DNA of 16,237 nt from an uncultured Ruminococcus sp. Its GTDB lineage: Bacteria > Bacillota > Clostridia > Oscillospirales > Acutalibacteraceae. Where the stretch lies: the NCBI GenBank assembly GCA_902783815.1, contig CACZSM010000039.1:1-16237 (forward strand), written 5' to 3'. Positions within the stretch are counted from its first letter, which is position 1. Each line of letters starts with the position of its first letter. Position numbers and translations under genes: made by a program. The notes under the pieces are model-generated. The model saw nothing but the letters and a program-made list of their open reading frames with translations. It searched no databases and was not told the origin of the DNA. Positions 12,741 to 16,237 of this stretch are shown one piece after another.

Positions 12741-12763
12741 ACTCTATGATATAATAGTAGAGT
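12741..12763 (+). promoter_or_regulatory. lepA promoter (extended -10) inside a dyad
   Basis: TGA followed by a perfect TATAAT (12750-12755) forms an extended -10 element; the -35 region is weak. The -10 is centred in a dyad: ACTCTA (12741-12746) and TAGAGT (12758-12763) are perfect inverted repeats separated by 11 bases. TATATCC also occurs at 12725-12731 and 12763-12769. The dyad could be an operator. Confidence 0.6.
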
Positions 12764-12797
12764 ATATCCGTATATTTTTATATCAGCAGGTGAAAAA

Positions 12798-14609
12798 ATG
12801 GCTTTTGATAAGAATAAAATCAGAAATTTCAGTATAATAGCTCATATCGACCACGGTAAATCTACCCTCGCCGACAGGATCCTTGAACAGACTCAATCCG
12901 TTGCTATACGCGAAATGGAAAATCAGCTTCTTGATAATATGGAGCTTGAAAGAGAACGCGGTATAACTATTAAGGCTCATGCTGTTACGCTCGTCTATAA
13001 TGCGGATGACGGTGAGGAATATATTTTTAACCTTATTGATACCCCCGGTCATGTCGATTTCAATTATGAGGTCTCACGGTCACTTGCAGCCTGTGAGGGC
13101 GCTGTTTTAGTCGTGGATGCCTCTCAGGGTATCGAGGCGCAGACACTGGCGAATACCTATCTTGCGCTTGATGCCGGACTTGAGATCGTACCTGTCATCA
13201 ATAAGATAGATCTGCCAAGCGCTGACCCGGACAGGGTAAAAAAAGAGATCGAGGATGTTATCGGTTTGCCGGCAGAAGATGCACCCTGTATTTCAGCGAA
13301 AATGGGTATTAATATACATGAAGTCATGGAGCAGATAGTGGCAATGGTGCCTCCACCCTCCGGAGACGAGACAAAACCCTTGCAGGCACTTATTTTCGAT
13401 TCCTACTATGACAGCTATAAGGGCGTTATTATATATGTACGGCTTAAAGAGGGTCAGATACATACAGGCGATACAATACGCCTGATGGCTACCGGATCGG
13501 AATTCACAGTAGTGGAGCTTGGCTTCATGAGGGCTACAAGTCTTGAACCTACTGATGCGCTCTATGCAGGAGAGGTAGGTTATATCGCAGCATCTATAAA
13601 AACCGTCGGCGATGCAAGAGTCGGAGATACTGTTACACTTGCAGATCACCCAGCCGCTGAAGCACTGCCTGGATACCGCGCAGTACAGCCAATGGTTTTC
13701 TGTGGAATATACCCTGCGGACGGCGCAAAATACGGAGATCTGAGAGATGCTCTTGAAAAACTGGAGCTTAATGATGCTTCCCTCTCCTTTGAGCCTGAGA
13801 CCTCGATCGCACTGGGCTTCGGCTTCCGCTGCGGATTCCTCGGACTTCTGCATATGGAAATAATACAGGAAAGACTTGAACGGGAATATAATCTTGATCT
13901 GATAACAACCGCACCAAGCGTTATATACCGTATTACTAAAACTGACGGCACCGTAGAAATGATAGATAACCCAACAAATTATCCTGATCCCGGTCAGATA
14001 CAAATGGCTGAGGAGCCAATGACAGAAGCACATATTTATTCTCCGTCTGAATATGTGGGAAATATTATGGATCTTTGTCAGGACAGACGCGGCGTTTTCA
14101 GAGATATGAAATATATTGACTCCGACAGAGTTGATATACATTATGATCTTCCCCTTGCGGAAATAATATACGACTTTTTCGATACACTAAAATCAAGAAC
14201 AAGAGGCTACGCCTCCTTTGATTATGAGCTTTCAGGATATGCGCAGTCAAAACTTGTAAAGCTCGATATCATGCTCAACGGAGAGGTCGTGGATGCGCTT
14301 TCGTTTATTATCCACGCTGATAAGGCGTATGGCAGAGCAAGAAAAATGGCGGAAAAGCTCAAGGAGAAAATTCCAAGACAGCTGTTTGAGGTACCAATAC
14401 AAGCCTGTATCGGAGGAAAAATAATCGCAAGGGAAACTGTAAAGGCCATGCGTAAGGATGTACTTGCAAAATGCTATGGCGGAGATATAACCCGTAAGAA
14501 AAAACTACTCGAAAAACAAAAGGAAGGCAAAAAGCGTATGCGTCAGCTTGGCAGCGTAGAAGTACCGCAGGAGGCTTTCATGGCTGTGCTTAAGCTGGAT
14601 ACGGAATAA
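12798..14609 (+). CDS. lepA: elongation factor 4 (LepA)
   Basis: The 603-residue translational GTPase acts on ribosomes that are stalled or being assembled. Motifs are AHIDHGKST (15-23), DTPGHVD (81-87) and NKID (135-138), then domain II, RCGFLGLLHMEIIQERLERE in domain III, and the LepA-specific C-terminal domain ending KKKLLEKQKEGKKRMRQLGS and VEVPQEAFMAVL. Length is normal (about 600). AGGTG lies about 5 bases before the ATG at 12798. The promoter lies about 45 bases upstream inside a dyad. It begins a run of four closely spaced genes. Confidence 0.97.
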   Translation: MAFDKNKIRNFSIIAHIDHGKSTLADRILEQTQSVAIREMENQLLDNMELERERGITIKAHAVTLVYNADDGEEYIFNLIDTPGHVDFNYEVSRSLAACEGAVLVVDASQGIEAQTLANTYLALDAGLEIVPVINKIDLPSADPDRVKKEIEDVIGLPAEDAPCISAKMGINIHEVMEQIVAMVPPPSGDETKPLQALIFDSYYDSYKGVIIYVRLKEGQIHTGDTIRLMATGSEFTVVELGFMRATSLEPTDALYAGEVGYIAASIKTVGDARVGDTVTLADHPAAEALPGYRAVQPMVFCGIYPADGAKYGDLRDALEKLELNDASLSFEPETSIALGFGFRCGFLGLLHMEIIQERLEREYNLDLITTAPSVIYRITKTDGTVEMIDNPTNYPDPGQIQMAEEPMTEAHIYSPSEYVGNIMDLCQDRRGVFRDMKYIDSDRVDIHYDLPLAEIIYDFFDTLKSRTRGYASFDYELSGYAQSKLVKLDIMLNGEVVDALSFIIHADKAYGRARKMAEKLKEKIPRQLFEVPIQACIGGKIIARETVKAMRKDVLAKCYGGDITRKKKLLEKQKEGKKRMRQLGSVEVPQEAFMAVLKLDTE

Positions 14610-14621
14610 CCGGAGGTCAAA

Positions 14622-14996
14622 ATGAAAAAAACTGTTTTGCTTTATAACTTCAATAAGGATGAAGAAAAAATTGCAAGATCAAAACTGCTGCCGCTCAGAT
14701 TCAACATACGGACTGTCAGTGAGGATGAATATAATATTCCTGTGGGCGTTTTGTCGGGATATGACGATGCTGATGTCAGCAGCAGCAATGGTGAAAAAAC
14801 AGAATTCGGAAAGCTGGTCGTAATGTGCGGAGTTATCGGAAATGATGTTGATATGATACTTGCCGCCCTGAGAAAGGCTGGCTTCGGCAGAAATGTACTG
14901 AAAGCCGTAATGACTCCGACTAACCGTTCATGGAGCGGCGCAGAGCTTTATACCGAAATTTATAAAGAACATCTTGCAATGACAAAACAGCTATGA
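14622..14996 (+). CDS. DUF3783 domain protein
   Basis: The 124-residue protein has no signal peptide. The C-terminal part, VLKAVMTPTNRSWSGAELYT followed by EIYKEH, is the DUF3783 signature (a TPTNRxW motif then a Glu-rich helix). The N-terminal part, KTVLLYNFNKDEEKIARSKL, resembles the start of the same family. The function is unknown. CGGAGG lies 6 bases before the ATG and the gene begins 12 bases after lepA stops, so it is co-transcribed with lepA. Its last codons overlap the next gene by four bases (ATGA). Confidence 0.88.
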   Translation: MKKTVLLYNFNKDEEKIARSKLLPLRFNIRTVSEDEYNIPVGVLSGYDDADVSSSNGEKTEFGKLVVMCGVIGNDVDMILAALRKAGFGRNVLKAVMTPTNRSWSGAELYTEIYKEHLAMTKQL

Positions 14997-15334
14997 GCTA
15001 CTATACCTATATGCTGCAATGCTCGGACAACACTATCTATACCGGAATTGCAAAGGATATCAATAAACGGATGCAGGAGCATTTTGAAAAAACTCCTGCC
15101 GCAGCAAAATATACAAGGTCCCATTCCGCTGCAAGACTTCTTGCAGTATGGCAAAGCAGCTGTCGCTCTGATGCTGCTCAGCTTGAATATCGTATAAAAC
15201 AGCTCAGCAGACAGCGTAAACTGGATCTGATAGAAAATAACGACCTTTCTTTTCTTGACGGCAATGACGAAATTGAAAAATACCTCAGATTGTATTCTGA
15301 AAGCCTTATCGGAAGATGGAAAAGACCTCTGTAG
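14993..15334 (+). CDS. GIY-YIG nuclease family protein (YhbQ/UPF0213 type)
   Basis: The 113-residue protein carries a single GIY-YIG domain: YYTYMLQCSDNTIYTGIAKD (3-22), then RMQEH, then KYTRSH. These match the stand-alone YhbQ-like group. Members of the superfamily cut DNA, but the cellular role of this group is not well defined. Its ATG overlaps the DUF3783 stop (ATGA at 14993-14996), with no strong ribosome binding site, so translation is probably coupled. Residues after about 90 (LIENNDLSFLDGNDEIEKYL) form a short extra tail. Confidence 0.92.
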   Translation: MSYYTYMLQCSDNTIYTGIAKDINKRMQEHFEKTPAAAKYTRSHSAARLLAVWQSSCRSDAAQLEYRIKQLSRQRKLDLIENNDLSFLDGNDEIEKYLRLYSESLIGRWKRPL

Positions 15335-15349
15335 AAGGTGTATAATACA

Positions 15350-15889
15350 ATGAATTGGCTGAATCATCTTAAAACTATAAATCACCATAAAAAATTAGTC
15401 ATGGAGCTTTGCTTTAAACTCGGACTTTACAGGCAGGGGATTTTGCATGATTTATCAAAATATTCTCCTGTTGAATTTTTTGTGGGTGCAAAATATTATC
15501 AGGGAACAAGAAGTCCGAATGATGCCGAACGCGAAAAAAAAGGCTACAGCAGCGCTTGGCTGCATCACAAGGGACGAAATAAACACCATCTTGAATACTG
15601 GATAGATTATGGTCTTGGTGAAGGCCATGCAATGACAGGAATGAAAATGCCTGTGAAATATGTTGTGGAGATGTTCTGCGACAGAGTTGCTGCTTCAAAA
15701 AATTACCGCGGCAGCAATTATACCGACGCTGACCCCTACAATTACTACCAGAAATCAAAAACACACTATATTATTCATCCGGAAACAGCCAGTCTTCTTG
15801 AATCTATGCTTATTATGCTGAAAAATGACGGCGAGGAAAAAACTATAGACTATATACGCAAAAATATCCTCCACAACAAGAAAAAATAA
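15350..15889 (+). CDS. DUF5662 family protein
   Basis: The 179-residue protein is rich in His. Noted stretches are GILHDLSKYSPVEFF (about 30-44) with a His-Asp pair, WLHHKGRNKHHLEYW (70-84), MPVKYVVEMFCDRVAAS (100-116) and HYIIHPET. The spacing of H, HD, HH and D recalls the metal-binding sites of HD-type hydrolases, but that is inference and no activity is known. The start is the ATG at 15350, with AAGGTG 9 bases upstream. A GTG at 15338 lies inside that ribosome binding site and is rejected. It follows the GIY-YIG stop by 15 bases and is the last gene before a terminator. Confidence 0.87.
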   Translation: MNWLNHLKTINHHKKLVMELCFKLGLYRQGILHDLSKYSPVEFFVGAKYYQGTRSPNDAEREKKGYSSAWLHHKGRNKHHLEYWIDYGLGEGHAMTGMKMPVKYVVEMFCDRVAASKNYRGSNYTDADPYNYYQKSKTHYIIHPETASLLESMLIMLKNDGEEKTIDYIRKNILHNKKK

Positions 15890-15892
15890 ACT

Positions 15893-15928
15893 TACAGGCT
15901 TCTGTTCCGGAAGCCTGTATTCATATTT
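15893..15928 (+). terminator. intrinsic terminator after the lepA gene run
   Basis: TACAGGCTTC (15893-15902) pairs perfectly with GAAGCCTGTA (15910-15919) around a 7-base loop, followed by TTCATATTT. The T-run is weak, but the hairpin begins 3 bases after the DUF5662 stop. Confidence 0.75.
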
Positions 15929-15942
15929 ACGATACCCATAGT

Positions 15943-15962
15943 GAGGTCACACACCTCTTTTT
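15943..15962 (+). terminator. second short terminator-like hairpin
   Basis: GAGGT (15943-15947) pairs with ACCTC (15953-15957) around CACAC, followed directly by TTTTT. The stem is only 5 bp, but the T-run is good. It may back up the previous hairpin. Confidence 0.5.
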
Positions 15963-15992
15963 GGAAATTATATGGCTTTTTTTAAATATTTA

Positions 15993-16022
15993 TGTTATAA
16001 TACTGATAATTCGCTTGCGAAT
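15993..16022 (+). promoter_or_regulatory. extended -10 promoter with hairpin at the transcript start
   Basis: TGT followed by TATAAT (15996-16001) gives an extended -10 element; no good -35 is seen. Transcription would begin near 16008, right at a small hairpin, ATTCG (16009-16013) with CGAAT (16018-16022), followed by CATATTTTTT. The hairpin may protect the 5' end or act as a weak early terminator. Confidence 0.55.
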
Positions 16023-16054
16023 CATATTTTTTATCAGGATGTGATTTTCCCGTA

Positions 16055-16237
16055 ATGAAAAAAATATTAGATAATAACCAGAAGGAGCTTACTCAGACAG
16101 AGTTATCTTCCGAAACTGAAAATACTGATGACAGCACTTCATGCAAAAAAAATAAAGACCTCCTGCCGATCCTTATAGCCACTGTCGCTTCTATTATGCT
16201 CGCTGCTCTTATATTGTTCTCTCTGCCATCTGAAATG
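16055..16237 (+). CDS. membrane-anchored protein, N-terminal part only (partial)
   Basis: Sixty-one codons run open to the window edge. The first 35 residues are polar (MKKILDNNQKELTQTELSSE onward, ending CKKNKD). Residues about 36-57 (LLPILIATVASIMLAALILF) form one hydrophobic segment. This is the layout of a protein with a cytoplasmic N-terminal tail and a membrane anchor, probably leading to an outside domain that is not in the window. AGGA at 16036-16039 lies 15 bases before the ATG, which is further than usual; no better start is seen. The product cannot be named. Confidence 0.7.
   Translation, partial: MKKILDNNQKELTQTELSSETENTDDSTSCKKNKDLLPILIATVASIMLAALILFSLPSEM

Noticed and set aside
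13293..14141. Minus-strand open frame of 282 residues
   Set aside because: It is antisense to lepA, is rich in Cys and His in a random-looking way, and lacks a ribosome binding site.
15317..15346. Promoter TGGAAA-18-TATAAT before the DUF5662 gene
   Set aside because: The predicted start site would lie after the ATG at 15350, so the mRNA would lack the start. The TATAAT is more likely just the gap between the ribosome binding site and the ATG.
1..16237. tRNA or rRNA genes, insertion sequences, prophage genes
   Set aside because: No cloverleaf with the conserved GGTTCRA arm, no rRNA-like sequence, no transposase or phage protein, and no long terminal inverted repeats were seen.

Overview
This 16.2 kb window is ordinary-looking chromosomal DNA of a low-to-moderate GC Gram-positive bacterium of the class Clostridia. 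The protein flavour suggests Ruminococcus or a close relative in the Oscillospiraceae; that is a judgement from memory of similar proteins, not a database result. Supporting signs are strong AGGAGG-type ribosome binding sites, TTGACA/TATAAT-type promoters with 17-18 nt spacers, the Gram-positive gene order rimP-nusA-ylxR-ylxQ-infB, an ECF-transporter S component, and a PdaA-type sporulation deacetylase. No IS element, prophage, CRISPR array, tRNA or rRNA gene was seen.

Layout. Positions 1-43 may hold the last codons of a plus-strand gene, followed by a two-way terminator. On the minus strand come a TPR-repeat protein (90-968) with its own promoter, then a two-gene unit of an acyl carrier protein and an N-carbamoylputrescine amidase (2293 down to 1145). 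On the plus strand follow folC (2490-3764) and a small two-CBS protein (3889-4308), ended by a two-way terminator. The next minus-strand block holds a small YbjN-like protein, the deacetylase pdaA, and the translation/transcription operon rimP-nusA-ylxR-ylxQ-infB (10849 down to 5815). That operon has a clear promoter, a terminator-like hairpin in its leader and a good terminator after infB.

From 11108 everything is on the plus strand. First comes a helical protein with a very acidic tail, then an ECF transporter S component behind a 216 nt structured leader. Two strong hairpins separate these from lepA, a DUF3783 protein, a GIY-YIG nuclease and a DUF5662 protein, which form a tight run. The window ends in the first 61 codons of a membrane-anchored protein.

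The core operon ties ribosome assembly (RimP), transcription elongation and termination (NusA), an RNase P-linked protein (YlxR), an L7Ae-type RNA-binding protein (YlxQ) and translation initiation (IF-2). LepA adds a second translational GTPase. The most interesting signals are regulatory or structural: the leader hairpin of the nusA operon, a dyad centred on the lepA -10 box, the leader before the transporter gene, in-frame 27-bp repeats of opposite charge in NusA and IF-2, a changed G1 residue in IF-2, and the pairing of an acyl carrier protein with a carbon-nitrogen hydrolase. I see no clear new defence or mobile system.
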